This document shows, piece after piece, positions 9,230 to 17,785 of a stretch of DNA of 64,000 bases; the stretch's first letter is position 1; the number at the start of each line of letters is the position of its first letter. Source of the stretch: Bacteroidota bacterium (GTDB lineage: Bacteria > Bacteroidota > Bacteroidia > Cytophagales > Cyclobacteriaceae); the NCBI GenBank assembly GCA_018267135.1, contig JAFDZA010000011.1, forward strand, positions 1-64,000, given 5' to 3'. The notes beneath the pieces were generated by a model that worked only from the letters and a program-made list of their open reading frames with translations, searched no databases and had not been told where the DNA came from. Both the position numbers and the translations under genes were made by a program.

Positions 9230-9262
9230 CCGAAGAAAGCGCTGAACTAATTAATATAGGGT

Positions 9263-9307
9263 AAAGTCGCCTAACTATACTTTGAAGTTAGGCGACTTTA
9301 TTTTTTT
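9263..9307 (+). terminator. Intrinsic terminator of the B12 operon
   Basis: A perfect 13-bp stem (AAAGTCGCCTAAC at 9263-9275, GTTAGGCGACTTT at 9287-9299) with an 11-base loop, followed by ATTTTTTT. It lies 34 bases after the lipoprotein stop. Confidence 0.92.
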
Positions 9308-9377
9308 CTGGAATACATTAAAAACCAAGAATATCAATAAACAGGCAACAGTCTTTTTCAATTTCTTGTAGAAAGAG

Positions 9378-9402
9378 TGTAACCTTTCCAGTCTTCGTTT
9401 AC
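9378..9402 (+). promoter_or_regulatory. Putative ECF-type promoter
   Basis: TGTAACCTTTC at 9378-9388 followed by CGTTTAC at 9396-9402, 33 bases before the DoxX-like gene. The first element matches that upstream of the other ECF locus (1811-1821). The gap to the second element is about 3 bases shorter here, so the -10 assignment is uncertain. Confidence 0.4.
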
Positions 9403-9435
9403 TCTATTAGAGCATAACCAATAAAAAACGAAGAA

Positions 9436-9831
9436 ATGGAAATACAAAGTAATCAACGGGTAACGCGGGCGTTCAACCTGTTAAAATACACATTCATTGC
9501 GGTGCCCATCATAGCAGGTGCCGATAAATTTACCAATCTGCTTACGCAGTGGAAAAAATACCTTAATCCGGAAATAGCTCGCCTTCTTCCTTTTTCCGAT
9601 TCTACTTTTATGATGATGGTAGGTGTTATTGAAATTATAGCCGGCATTATTGTGCTGAAAAAAACCGAAATTGGAGGCTACATCGTGGCGGCATGGCTTT
9701 CATTAATCGCACTAACCTTACTGGCCGGATTTAATTTAGCCGGCTTCCACTATGTAGACGTAGCCGTGCGCGACTTGGTTATGGCGGTAGCCGCTTTGGC
9801 AGTAGCCCGATTATCTAAAGTAGTTCAATAG
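9436..9831 (+). CDS. DoxX-like small integral membrane protein
   Basis: 131 residues with four predicted membrane helices (FIAVPIIAGADKF, MMVGVIEIIAGIIVL, AAWLSLIALTLLAGFNLA, VMAVAALAVARL). The layout, and the pattern GADKFTN followed by a helix with IEIIAG, match the DoxX/DUF4870-like group of four-helix membrane proteins, whose function is poorly known. It ends 2 bases before the ECF sigma gene start, so the two are surely one transcript. It could be the membrane partner of that sigma factor, since no anti-sigma gene follows; this is only an inference from position. Confidence 0.6.
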   Translation: MEIQSNQRVTRAFNLLKYTFIAVPIIAGADKFTNLLTQWKKYLNPEIARLLPFSDSTFMMMVGVIEIIAGIIVLKKTEIGGYIVAAWLSLIALTLLAGFNLAGFHYVDVAVRDLVMAVAALAVARLSKVVQ

Positions 9832-9833
9832 AT

Positions 9834-10481
9834 ATGATGCCGATAGAACAATTAACCGAAACAGAAATTATTGAACGGATTGTAGCTGGAGAAAAACCGC
9901 TTTACGAAATCATCGTCAGGCGGTTTAACCCGTATTTGTATAAAATAGGGCGCTCGTATAATTACAATCATGAAGACACACAAGATTTAATGCAAGATAC
10001 TTTTGTAGATGCCTACAAAAATTTATCCCGGTTTGAAGCCCGTGCCAGTTTTAAAACCTGGATCAGTCGCATTATGCTGAACAACTGCTATCGCAAAAAA
10101 GAAAAATCAAGTTTTAAAAACGAAAAAATGCAAGAGATAAATGAAAATGCCAAACCGCTGTTTCAGCATTCGGATAATGAACCCCACAAGGTAGTTCAGA
10201 ACCGCGAACTGCGATACGTTATTGAAGAAGCGCTGGCTAAAATTCCATACGATTACCGGATGGTATTTTCTCTTCGGGAAGTAAATGGCATGAATGTGGC
10301 CGAAACAGCCGAGCTGCTTCATATTAGCGAAGCCAATGTAAAAGTAAAATTGAACCGATCTAAAAATATGCTAAAGGCCATTATCGAAAAATCGTATGCC
10401 CCGGCCGAACTGTTTGAATTTCATGCTGTGTATTGCAATGCGATGGCCGAAAAAGTAATGCAAAGAATAAACGAACTATAA
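9834..10481 (+). CDS. RNA polymerase ECF sigma factor
   Basis: 215 residues. Region 2 spans about residues 22-95 (IIVRRFNPYLYKIG, EDTQDLMQDTFVDAYKNL, SFKTWISRIMLNNCY). Region 4 covers about 130-182 (LAKIPYDYRMVFSLREV, then the helix-turn-helix VAETAELLHISEANVKVKLN). A C-terminal tail of about 30 residues with FHAVYCNAMAEKVMQRI extends past region 4. Two ATGs stand side by side at 9834 and 9837. No anti-sigma gene follows; folE comes after 10 bases. The TGTAACCTTTC element at 9378 suggests that the operon is under an ECF factor, possibly this one. Confidence 0.92.
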   Translation: MMPIEQLTETEIIERIVAGEKPLYEIIVRRFNPYLYKIGRSYNYNHEDTQDLMQDTFVDAYKNLSRFEARASFKTWISRIMLNNCYRKKEKSSFKNEKMQEINENAKPLFQHSDNEPHKVVQNRELRYVIEEALAKIPYDYRMVFSLREVNGMNVAETAELLHISEANVKVKLNRSKNMLKAIIEKSYAPAELFEFHAVYCNAMAEKVMQRINEL

Positions 10482-10491
10482 CAAATAAAAC

Positions 10492-11136
10492 ATGGTTAAG
10501 TTAATAAACGGAAATTTCGGAAGTGCGCAGGCACACCCTCTTGTAAATAACTCTTTAGAGCTAAGTGAGGAGGCCAAAATAGAAAAAATAGAATTCTATT
10601 TTTCAGAGATCATGAATACGCTCGGCCTGAATCTGGAAGACGACAGCCTGCGTGGCACCCCCCAACGAGTAGCCAAAATGTATGTAAAAGAAATATTTAG
10701 CGGCCTGAATCCGGATAACAAACCGGAGATGAGCCTTTTCGAAAACAAATACGGCTATCATAAAATGCTGGTAGAGAAAAACATTACACTTTATTCGCAT
10801 TGCGAACATCATTTCGTGCCGATCATTGGCCAGGCACACGTGGCGTATATTCCACACCGGCAGGTAATAGGCCTATCTAAAATTAACCGATTAGTGCAGT
10901 ACTATGCCCAGCGGCCACAAGTGCAAGAACGACTAACTATACAAATTGCCGAAGCACTGAAAGAAATTTTACAACATGCTGATGTGGCGGTGCTTATCGA
11001 AGCCGACCATTTGTGTGTGGCTTCACGCGGAATAAAAGACACCAATAGCCAGACCGTTACGGCCACCTATTCGGGGCAGTTTGAAGAAGAGAAAACACAA
11101 CAGGAGTTTTTGTCTTACATTCATAATAAAAAATAA
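10492..11136 (+). CDS. folE: GTP cyclohydrolase I
   Basis: Cytosolic enzyme converting GTP to 7,8-dihydroneopterin triphosphate, the first step of folate and tetrahydrobiopterin synthesis. 214 residues, normal for the family. Zinc ligands are visible: Cys104 and His107 in SHCEHHFVPIIG, and Cys175 in ADHLCVASRG. The substrate loop GLSKINRLVQYYAQRPQVQE is at about 127-146. It follows the sigma gene by 10 bases and shares one base with the decarboxylase gene after it (TAATG at 11134-11138). The pairing with an aromatic-acid-type decarboxylase could mean pterin-dependent metabolism, but no hydroxylase gene is present. Confidence 0.97.
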   Translation: MVKLINGNFGSAQAHPLVNNSLELSEEAKIEKIEFYFSEIMNTLGLNLEDDSLRGTPQRVAKMYVKEIFSGLNPDNKPEMSLFENKYGYHKMLVEKNITLYSHCEHHFVPIIGQAHVAYIPHRQVIGLSKINRLVQYYAQRPQVQERLTIQIAEALKEILQHADVAVLIEADHLCVASRGIKDTNSQTVTATYSGQFEEEKTQQEFLSYIHNKK

Positions 11137-12578
11137 TGCCTGTTGAAGTGCAAAATAAATCAGACTTAGAACTTTCACGGGAAAACCGAGACCGGCTTTT
11201 TGAGGCAGTTCATCGCTACACCGAAACTTTTTTAGATAGCCTTCCGCAACAAAAAGCATACATCGGGAATCAATATGAAAGATCACCGGAAGATAGCCGG
11301 TTAGATATTGATGGCTCTCCCCACCCAATAAATCAGTTGCTGGAACTGATACACAACCGTGTAGATTGTACCGGTTTAAACCCCGCTTCGGGCGGGCATT
11401 TTGGGTATATTCCGGGAGGTGGTATTTATACCGCTTCGCTGGGTGATTACATAGCAGCCATTACCAATCGTTATGCCAGTGTGTTTTATGCCTCGCCCGG
11501 GGCTGCCCGTATTGAAAATGCTCTTATTAAATGGGTTGGAAATTTAGTCGGTTATAAAAATGAGTTTGGCGGCAACATTACTTCCGGGGGAAGTATAGCG
11601 AACCTCATCGCGCTATCGGTGGCCAAAACAGCTAAAAAAATTAAAAGCAGAAATGTAGAGAAGTCAGTTATTTATACGACTCATCAGAGCCATCATAGTA
11701 TTATGAAAGCGCTACGGCTGATGGGGCTGGATGAATGTATAATACGTTATGTAACACTGGATAAAAATTTCAGGATGGTAGTGTTGGATTTGGAAAAACA
11801 AATTCAAAAAGATAAAGCAGAAAACTTAAATCCTTTCCTCATCGTAGCCAATGCCGGCTCTACCGATGTGGGAGCGGTAGATGATTTAAAAAACATTGCC
11901 ACCATTGCACAAAAAGAGAACCTTTGGTTGCACGTAGATGCTGCCTACGGTGGTTTTTTCCTTCTCACAGAATATGGAAAGGAAAAACTGAAAGGAATTG
12001 AAATGGCTGATTCCGTTATTTTGGATCCACACAAAAGTCTGTTCCTGCCCTATGGCACGGGTATGGTGTTGGTAAAAGAAGTAAAATATTTACTGGAAGC
12101 CAACAGCTATGAAGCCGGCTATATGACAGACGCAAAAAAATGGAACCAGGAACTATCGCCCACAGATCTCTCACCCGAAATGAGCCGCAATTTCAGAGGC
12201 ATGCGTATGTGGCTGCCGTTGCAGTGGCATGGCATAAAACCTTTTGAAGACTGCCTGAATGAGAAACTGGAACTAATCCGCTATTTCTGTGATACGATAC
12301 AGCAAAGCGGCTTTGAGGTAGGTGCTTCGCCCGACCTTACCGTGGCCATTTACCGTTACAACCCCAAACACCAGGACAGAGAAATTTTTAACCGCAACAT
12401 CTTAAAAAAAATTATAGAAGATGGACGGGTATTTATTTCTTCCACTGTCATCCATGGCGAGTTTTGGCTGCGTATTGTTATACTGTCATTTCGAACTCAT
12501 AAACACGAAGTGGATACCCTCATCGAATTATTAAAAAAGGCCGTCAAAAAAGAATCAGAATTCAAGCCAGACATATAA
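11136..12578 (+). CDS. Group II pyridoxal-phosphate-dependent decarboxylase
   Basis: 480 residues, aromatic-L-amino-acid/glutamate decarboxylase family. The PLP lysine is Lys300 in DSVILDPHKSLFLPYGTG, and the aspartate pairing with the ring nitrogen is in WLHVDAAYGG (Asp268). GGHFGYIPGGGIYTASLGDY near residue 87 and YASPGAARIENALIKW near 118 are family motifs. It is likely to decarboxylate an aromatic amino acid, giving tryptamine, tyramine or dopamine, but substrate choice cannot be read. Its ATG overlaps the folE stop by one base, so the two are coupled. A flavin reductase gene follows after 36 bases. Confidence 0.88.
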   Translation: MPVEVQNKSDLELSRENRDRLFEAVHRYTETFLDSLPQQKAYIGNQYERSPEDSRLDIDGSPHPINQLLELIHNRVDCTGLNPASGGHFGYIPGGGIYTASLGDYIAAITNRYASVFYASPGAARIENALIKWVGNLVGYKNEFGGNITSGGSIANLIALSVAKTAKKIKSRNVEKSVIYTTHQSHHSIMKALRLMGLDECIIRYVTLDKNFRMVVLDLEKQIQKDKAENLNPFLIVANAGSTDVGAVDDLKNIATIAQKENLWLHVDAAYGGFFLLTEYGKEKLKGIEMADSVILDPHKSLFLPYGTGMVLVKEVKYLLEANSYEAGYMTDAKKWNQELSPTDLSPEMSRNFRGMRMWLPLQWHGIKPFEDCLNEKLELIRYFCDTIQQSGFEVGASPDLTVAIYRYNPKHQDREIFNRNILKKIIEDGRVFISSTVIHGEFWLRIVILSFRTHKHEVDTLIELLKKAVKKESEFKPDI

Positions 12579-12614
12579 CAAATTTTCTTTGCGTATATCA
12601 AATAATATTTAATC

Positions 12615-13280
12615 ATGACACAAGCCGTAAAAATTAAAACAATCGAACATCTCACCCACGATGTACTAAAAATCATGGCCGAGAAGCCGAAAGAATTGAA
12701 GTTCCGCCCCGGGCAAGCCGTGGATGTTTCCATCAATAAACCCGGATGGGAAAAGGAATTGAGAGCCTTTACGTTTACGTCATTGCCTAACGAAGATTTT
12801 ATTGAGTTTAATATCAAGACATACCCGGCAAGAAAAAAGGTAACGAATGAATTACTTTCGCTTCAAGCAGGCGATGAGCTGCTGATAGGCGATGTGTTTG
12901 GCGATATTGCCTACAAAGGCGAAGGCATTTTTATTGCCGGTGGTGCCGGCATCACCCCGTTTACAGCTATCTTAAAATATTTGGATAAGCAAAACCAGCT
13001 AGGTAACAACAAGCTGATTTTTGCCAATAAAACAAAATCCGATATCATCCTGGAGGATTATTTTAAAAAACTGTTGGGTAAGAATTTTATCAATGTTCTT
13101 TCAGAAGAAAAAATAGAAGGCTACGAGCAGGGCTTTCTTACAGCCGAGATAATCAAAAAATATATTGACGGCCATCCATTTTTTTACCTCTGCGGCCCAC
13201 CTCCCATGATGGAAGCCGTAGAAAAGCAGTTGGCATCCTTGGGTATTACAAAAGATTTTATTGTGAGAGAAGCTTTTTAG
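12615..13280 (+). CDS. FAD-dependent ferredoxin/flavodoxin reductase-type oxidoreductase
   Basis: 221 residues of the ferredoxin-NADP reductase superfamily. The N-terminal FAD barrel holds LRAFTFTSLP (flavin-binding R-x-[YF]-[ST] type, about residue 52). The NAD(P) domain starts with IFIAGGAGITPFTAIL (about 104) and ends with FFYLCGPPPMMEAVEKQL (about 190), the classic C-G-P-P motif. There is no iron-sulfur domain, so an external partner must take or give electrons. It stands alone after the decarboxylase gene. The partner and physiological role are unknown. Confidence 0.85.
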   Translation: MTQAVKIKTIEHLTHDVLKIMAEKPKELKFRPGQAVDVSINKPGWEKELRAFTFTSLPNEDFIEFNIKTYPARKKVTNELLSLQAGDELLIGDVFGDIAYKGEGIFIAGGAGITPFTAILKYLDKQNQLGNNKLIFANKTKSDIILEDYFKKLLGKNFINVLSEEKIEGYEQGFLTAEIIKKYIDGHPFFYLCGPPPMMEAVEKQLASLGITKDFIVREAF

Positions 13281-13329
13281 AAAGTTGTCTAACGAACAAT
13301 ACAAAACGTAATTTTTTATTTAAAGCAAG

Positions 13330-13881
13330 ATGAAAGTGCCTGCCAACACTATTTATACCATTGGGCACTCTACCCACCGTATAGCTGATTTTGTGAGCAT
13401 GTTACAATCGTTTCAAATAAAAACAGTAGCCGACATACGCCACTTTCCCGGCTCTAAAAAATTTCCCTGGTTTAACAAAGAAAATGTAAAAGAAACTCTT
13501 CGTCTGAATGGAATAAACTATGTACACCTGCTTGGTTTGGGCGGAAGAAGAAAGGTGAATAAAAATTCAATCAACAACCGCTGGAACAACGACTCGTTCA
13601 GAGGATATGCCGACTACATGGAAACACCAGATTTTGAAAACGCTGCGAACGAATTACAGGAATTGGCACGAAAACAACTCACCGCCTATATGTGCTCGGA
13701 AGCGGTGTGGTGGCGTTGCCACCGTGCTATGGTATCCGATTACCTGAAAGCAAAAGGCTGGAAGGTTTTACATATCATGGCGGCAGGGAAGGCAGAAGTA
13801 CATCCGTACACTTCGCCTGCCCGTATTGCCGAAGGCAAAGTCTTTTATTTTGATGAAAACCTGTTTACCCGGCATCCGTGA
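13330..13881 (+). CDS. DUF488 family protein
   Basis: 183 residues. It shows the family markers: YTIGHSTHRIADFVSML at the N-terminus, VADIRHFPGSKKFPWFN (about 35-50) and MCSEAVWWRCHRAMVSDYL (about 122-140), where CSE and CHR form a conserved putative active site. DUF488 proteins are cytosolic, widespread and without a settled function. The gene stands 49 bases after the reductase gene and 89 before rlpA. Confidence 0.88.
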   Translation: MKVPANTIYTIGHSTHRIADFVSMLQSFQIKTVADIRHFPGSKKFPWFNKENVKETLRLNGINYVHLLGLGGRRKVNKNSINNRWNNDSFRGYADYMETPDFENAANELQELARKQLTAYMCSEAVWWRCHRAMVSDYLKAKGWKVLHIMAAGKAEVHPYTSPARIAEGKVFYFDENLFTRHP

Positions 13882-13970
13882 CGAAGTTAAATTCAAGGCG
13901 AAGTTCATACCATTTCATTTTACCCTCACCCAAAAGAGCCTTACCTTGCAGGCCAAGTCAAACTTAAAAT

Positions 13971-14651
13971 ATGAGGATCATTATCGGGTTATTTTTTTTG
14001 CTGGCAGTTCAGGCAACACGCGGGCAGGTGCAAACCGGCAAAGCTTCATTTTATGCCGATTCATTTGAAGGCAGCCCCACGGCCAGTGGCGAAAAATACA
14101 AGGCCGGCAAATTTACGGCTGCACATAAAATACTTCCCTTCGGCACCGTGGTGCGGGTAACCAACCTGGCTAACAATGCCAGCGTAGAGGTAACCATCAA
14201 CGACCGAGGACCTTACAAAGAAGGCCGGGTAATTGATTTATCGAAAGCAGCTGCCGAAAAATTAAACATGATCAATGCCGGAGTAGCCGATGTAAAAATT
14301 GAAGTAGTAGATGCGGGCGATGGCAAAACAAAAACCCCTACCGTTCAGGTTGATCACGTATCCGTGGATGAAAAAGAATACTACGATTTTAAAATTAACA
14401 AAGTAGAACCCAGTGGGTTTGGCGCGCAAGTAGGCACCTATCAGGAGTTGGTAAATCTTTTTCGGATCAGCGAAACGCTGAAAAGCAAATACAAGAAAAA
14501 AATTACTGTACAGGTAAAAGTAGTGGGCGGAGTAAAGTATTACAGCCTGATCTTAGGCCCCTTTTCTAATCAAAAAAAGGCGGAAGCACTTGTCAGCGAA
14601 TTAAAAGGTCAGTTCCCGGGTGCGTTTGTGTTAGATTATTCCAAGCATTGA
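13971..14651 (+). CDS. RlpA family lytic transglycosylase with SPOR domain
   Basis: 226 residues with a signal peptide (MRIIIGLFFLLAVQATRG, then QVQTG); no lipobox, so probably periplasmic. A double-psi beta-barrel RlpA domain spans about 20-105: GKASFYADSFEGSPTASGE, TAAHKILPFGTVVRVTNLA, VTINDRGPYKEGRVIDLS. The Asp of NDRGP and the first His are the residues expected for peptidoglycan cleavage. A SPOR domain (about 145-222, ending FPGAFVLDY) binds denuded glycan at the septum. The next gene starts within its stop codon. Confidence 0.92.
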   Translation: MRIIIGLFFLLAVQATRGQVQTGKASFYADSFEGSPTASGEKYKAGKFTAAHKILPFGTVVRVTNLANNASVEVTINDRGPYKEGRVIDLSKAAAEKLNMINAGVADVKIEVVDAGDGKTKTPTVQVDHVSVDEKEYYDFKINKVEPSGFGAQVGTYQELVNLFRISETLKSKYKKKITVQVKVVGGVKYYSLILGPFSNQKKAEALVSELKGQFPGAFVLDYSKH

Positions 14652-15454
14652 CATCGTTTTTTGTGGCAGAATTTTTAGGTTATATTTTTTCTATTGTGGT
14701 GGGTATCGTGCTGGGGTTGCTCGGGGGAGGCGGGTCTATCTTGTCCATTCCTATTCTGGTGTACCTGTTTCAAATAGAACCGGTCATGGCCTCTGCCTAT
14801 TCGCTGTTTATTGTTGGAACAACCAGTTTGGTGGGGGCTGTTCCGAAATACCGCGAGCATTTAGTTAATCTTAAAACGGGCATTCTGTTCGGCATCCCTT
14901 CCATCATTACCATTTTTGCCACCCGGCATTGGGTTATTCCGGCTATCCCCTCGGTATTGATACAATCAGAAAATTTTGTGCTAACCAAAAGAGAATTGCT
15001 GCTTGGCATATTTGCTGTACTTATGGTACTGGCTTCTTTTCAACTGATCCGGTCAAAAAGAGAAATGAGTTCAGACAACCGCAAGTTCAGAGTATTTTTG
15101 GTAATTGTGGAAGGAACATTGATTGGTTTTCTTACCGGATTGGTAGGGGCCGGAGGCGGGTTTTTAATTATTCCGGCTTTAGTTTTTCTTACCGGGCTTC
15201 CTTTTAAAACAGCCGTGGGTACTTCGCTGTTTATTATTGCCATCAACTCGTTAATAGGTTTTTTGGGCGACTTGCTAAACTACTCCATCCATTGGCCTTT
15301 TTTAATAAGTGTAACATCGCTGGCGGTAATAGGAATATTAATCGGTAATTTTTTTTCCAGGCGCATAGCTGCGCTCTATCTGCGCAAAGCCTTTGGTTGG
15401 TTTACCCTCACCGTAGGAATTGGGATATTGGCAAAAGAGTTTTTTTTCGTTTGA
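14648..15454 (+). CDS. TauE/SafE family sulfite exporter-like permease
   Basis: 268 residues with about eight membrane helices in two similar halves. Each half has a glycine-rich family motif: GLLGGGGSILSIPILVYLF near residue 23 and GFLTGLVGAGGGFLIIPALV near 157. These permeases export sulfite, sulfonates or related anions, but the substrate here is open. The TTG start at 14648 overlaps the TGA of rlpA, which explains the unusual start codon by coupled translation. The next gene is convergent. Confidence 0.9.
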   Translation: MTSFFVAEFLGYIFSIVVGIVLGLLGGGGSILSIPILVYLFQIEPVMASAYSLFIVGTTSLVGAVPKYREHLVNLKTGILFGIPSIITIFATRHWVIPAIPSVLIQSENFVLTKRELLLGIFAVLMVLASFQLIRSKREMSSDNRKFRVFLVIVEGTLIGFLTGLVGAGGGFLIIPALVFLTGLPFKTAVGTSLFIIAINSLIGFLGDLLNYSIHWPFLISVTSLAVIGILIGNFFSRRIAALYLRKAFGWFTLTVGIGILAKEFFFV

Positions 15455-15536
15455 TGCACAGCGCACCATGTGCAGTGTAGAGCTAATTTGGTTTAGAGGC
15501 TACCCAATCAGCAAATGGTTATAGCAATAAGCTAAT

Positions 15537-17036
15537 CTACACCGGAATAGATTTGATTAATTCGGTAGTGGCCCGATCGGCTGAGTTTAGTGCACCGCTG
15601 ATGGTGCCGGCATCTCCGCTCACATCGGTAGCTTCACCAGCAAAGAAAATTTTATTATTCACATTGGTACCCAGATTAATCCGGTCTTGGTGGGTAGCGC
15701 CAACGAGCGGATAAGAAATGCCTCCGCGGATATAAGGTTCTTTCGTCCAATCATAGCTGGTAACAACCGGATCAGTTTCTACCGGAGATCCATTGACGAT
15801 GGTAGATTGACGGATGATCCATTTAGAAGCTAACCCGGGAAATCTACCGGATGGATCAGGATAAAGCGAATCGAGTTCGTTAAGGATTAAGTTGACGGCC
15901 GTGGCTCCGGGCTGTAACGACAACTGCCGGGCCGGGTGGCCAAAAGCCGTTACTACCAGTGTACTGTTAAAGAGCGCGCGGTTGAATCCGCCATTCATAT
16001 ATTGCGGGCCAAAACTTCCGCCCCACAAAAATCCGGAGTTGGAACCCCAAAAATTATTTTTAAAATCAATAATCATACGGAAGCACGGGTCCATGCCAAA
16101 CTTAACAGCCGCATTGGCGTTGACAGAAGGGAGCGAAGGGGTAAAAGCGATATCGCCACCTTGCAGCACTGTTAAGGGTACAGTTACAATTACTTTATCG
16201 GCCGGGTGTTGTTTTCCGCTCTTATCGGTGATGATAATTTTTTCACCACTGTAATCGACCGACACCACCGGAGTATTAAGCACTACTTTCTTCACCGCAT
16301 TACTAAACCGCGACAGCATAATATCCTGAAGAGAATTGCTTTTGATGGTAAGCTTTTTGCTGTCGTGTTTCCGGAGTTGAAGTTCGCCCCCTACGCCTGC
16401 GGCACTTACCAAATCGTAGGTTGAACCATATAAATTAGAAGCTTCTGAGTTGAGCAGGGCTTGCGCCCGGGCGCTCACACCGGCTGCAGCTTGTATAGAG
16501 GTGTTGTTAGTATTGCCACTTAAGGCAGAAACAAAATTTTGCACGGCCTGAAAATCGGCATCTCCCTGCCACCCGGAAGCCGTGTTTACCTGCCCGCCTA
16601 AAAAATAATTATCGGTAGCCGTGCCCATATCAATCATCGGAATACTCAGGGTGCTTATAATTTTGCCCAAAGCTGAATCATCTCCATAAACCAAATCCGC
16701 ACCCAATTCTACCGGAAAATCATTGAGGGGTGGATACGCTTTATTATAAATGTAAGCGGCCGAAGAGTTGTCGTTGGTAATATCATTGCTGGTAAACGAG
16801 CGCACCCGGCCGCCAAAGCGGTTGCTGGCCTCCAGTACCGTAACATTTAATCCTTGGGAGGAAAGAATATCGGCTGCATACAAACCGGCTATACCCGCGC
16901 CAATGATAATGATAGACCCGTTGTAATTAATACCCCGAATAACTTTCTCTTTCTTGCACGAAGTAAACAATTGAGGAGCAAGTAGCCCGGCCGAAAGCCC
17001 TAATCCCAGTTGTCGTATGGCGTTTCTTCTTTTCAA
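15537..17036 (-). CDS. Exported flavin-containing amine oxidase family protein
   Basis: 499 residues. The N-terminus MKRRNAIRQLGLGLSAGLL followed by LFTSCKKE looks like a Tat-type lipoprotein signal. The dinucleotide-binding site IIIIGAGIAGLYAADIL with VTVLEASNRFGGRVRS (about 40-85) and the C-terminal FFAGEATDVSGDAGTISGA (about 460-480) are typical of monoamine/polyamine oxidases. Substrate unknown. The long upstream region shared with the nadR-like gene is divergent. Export of a folded flavoprotein fits the Tat signal. Confidence 0.9.
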   Translation of the reverse strand: MKRRNAIRQLGLGLSAGLLAPQLFTSCKKEKVIRGINYNGSIIIIGAGIAGLYAADILSSQGLNVTVLEASNRFGGRVRSFTSNDITNDNSSAAYIYNKAYPPLNDFPVELGADLVYGDDSALGKIISTLSIPMIDMGTATDNYFLGGQVNTASGWQGDADFQAVQNFVSALSGNTNNTSIQAAAGVSARAQALLNSEASNLYGSTYDLVSAAGVGGELQLRKHDSKKLTIKSNSLQDIMLSRFSNAVKKVVLNTPVVSVDYSGEKIIITDKSGKQHPADKVIVTVPLTVLQGGDIAFTPSLPSVNANAAVKFGMDPCFRMIIDFKNNFWGSNSGFLWGGSFGPQYMNGGFNRALFNSTLVVTAFGHPARQLSLQPGATAVNLILNELDSLYPDPSGRFPGLASKWIIRQSTIVNGSPVETDPVVTSYDWTKEPYIRGGISYPLVGATHQDRINLGTNVNNKIFFAGEATDVSGDAGTISGALNSADRATTELIKSIPV

Positions 17037-17230
17037 AGTAAAATATCAATCCGAAAGATAAAAAATCTGAACTGTTTCCAAATTACCTCTGGGCATGTTT
17101 TAACGTATTTTGTCGGGTTTATTTGATTATTTTGAGAAAATTTTTGAATGGAAACAGGAAGCATAAAATGGATTTCATGTTGCGTAAGGAGGCTCAGCAA
17201 TTTACACTCTCATAAAATGATAATTACCTT

Positions 17231-17770
17231 ATGAAAGTAACCAAAGAAAATGTGCAGGAGATAAAAAAAATTTGTGTGATCGGCCCCGAGTGCACCGGCA
17301 AAACCGATTTATCGCAATTTCTGTCGCAGCATTACCAAACCCCGTGGGTGCAGGAATATGCCCGCGCCTATCTTAATAAATTGGGCAGGCCATACGACCA
17401 GATCGATTTGCTGAAGATAGCACATGGCCAACTACGCATGGAAGATGAGTGGGCTTACGAAGCCAACCGATTTTTGGTGTGCGATACGAACCTGATGGTA
17501 ATTAAAATCTGGAGTGAGTATAAGTATGGAAGTTGTGATCCGGATATTTTACGAAAACTGAACGAGCGCAAGTACGATCATTATTTGCTTACCTATATAG
17601 ATGTGCCGTGGGAAAACGATCCGCAGCGCGAGCACCCTACTAAGCGCGAGTTTTTTTGGAACTTATTTAAGAATGAAGTTAGTCAATCGGGGGTTCCGTT
17701 TACCGAAATCGCGGGCGATCGCGAAACGAGAAGGAAAAAAGCGGTGGAAGTGATTGACAAAATCTTGTAA
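17231..17770 (+). CDS. NadR-type ATPase/kinase (ribosylnicotinamide kinase-like)
   Basis: 179 residues, a P-loop protein of the AAA_28 group related to the kinase domain of NadR. Walker A is VIGPECTGKTDLSQFL (about 17-32). Also seen are VQEYARAYLNKLGRPYD, LVCDTNLMVIKIWSEYKYG (Walker B-like aspartate) and a lid region DPQREHPTKREFF. The NadR adenylyltransferase and DNA-binding domains are absent, so it probably phosphorylates nicotinamide riboside or a related nucleoside by itself. It lies 15 bases ahead of an MFS gene. No PnuC importer is seen here. Confidence 0.82.
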   Translation: MKVTKENVQEIKKICVIGPECTGKTDLSQFLSQHYQTPWVQEYARAYLNKLGRPYDQIDLLKIAHGQLRMEDEWAYEANRFLVCDTNLMVIKIWSEYKYGSCDPDILRKLNERKYDHYLLTYIDVPWENDPQREHPTKREFFWNLFKNEVSQSGVPFTEIAGDRETRRKKAVEVIDKIL

Positions 17771-17785
17771 TCAGTAAAAGATAAA

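Noticed and set aside
15475..15542. Short inverted repeat GTGTAGA/TCTACAC in the gap between TauE and the amine oxidase.
   Set aside because: Only 7-base arms, a long loop and part of one arm in coding DNA; expected by chance.
17148..17233. Short open frame (28 codons) before the NadR-type gene.
   Set aside because: Too short, no ribosome-binding site and no recognisable sequence.
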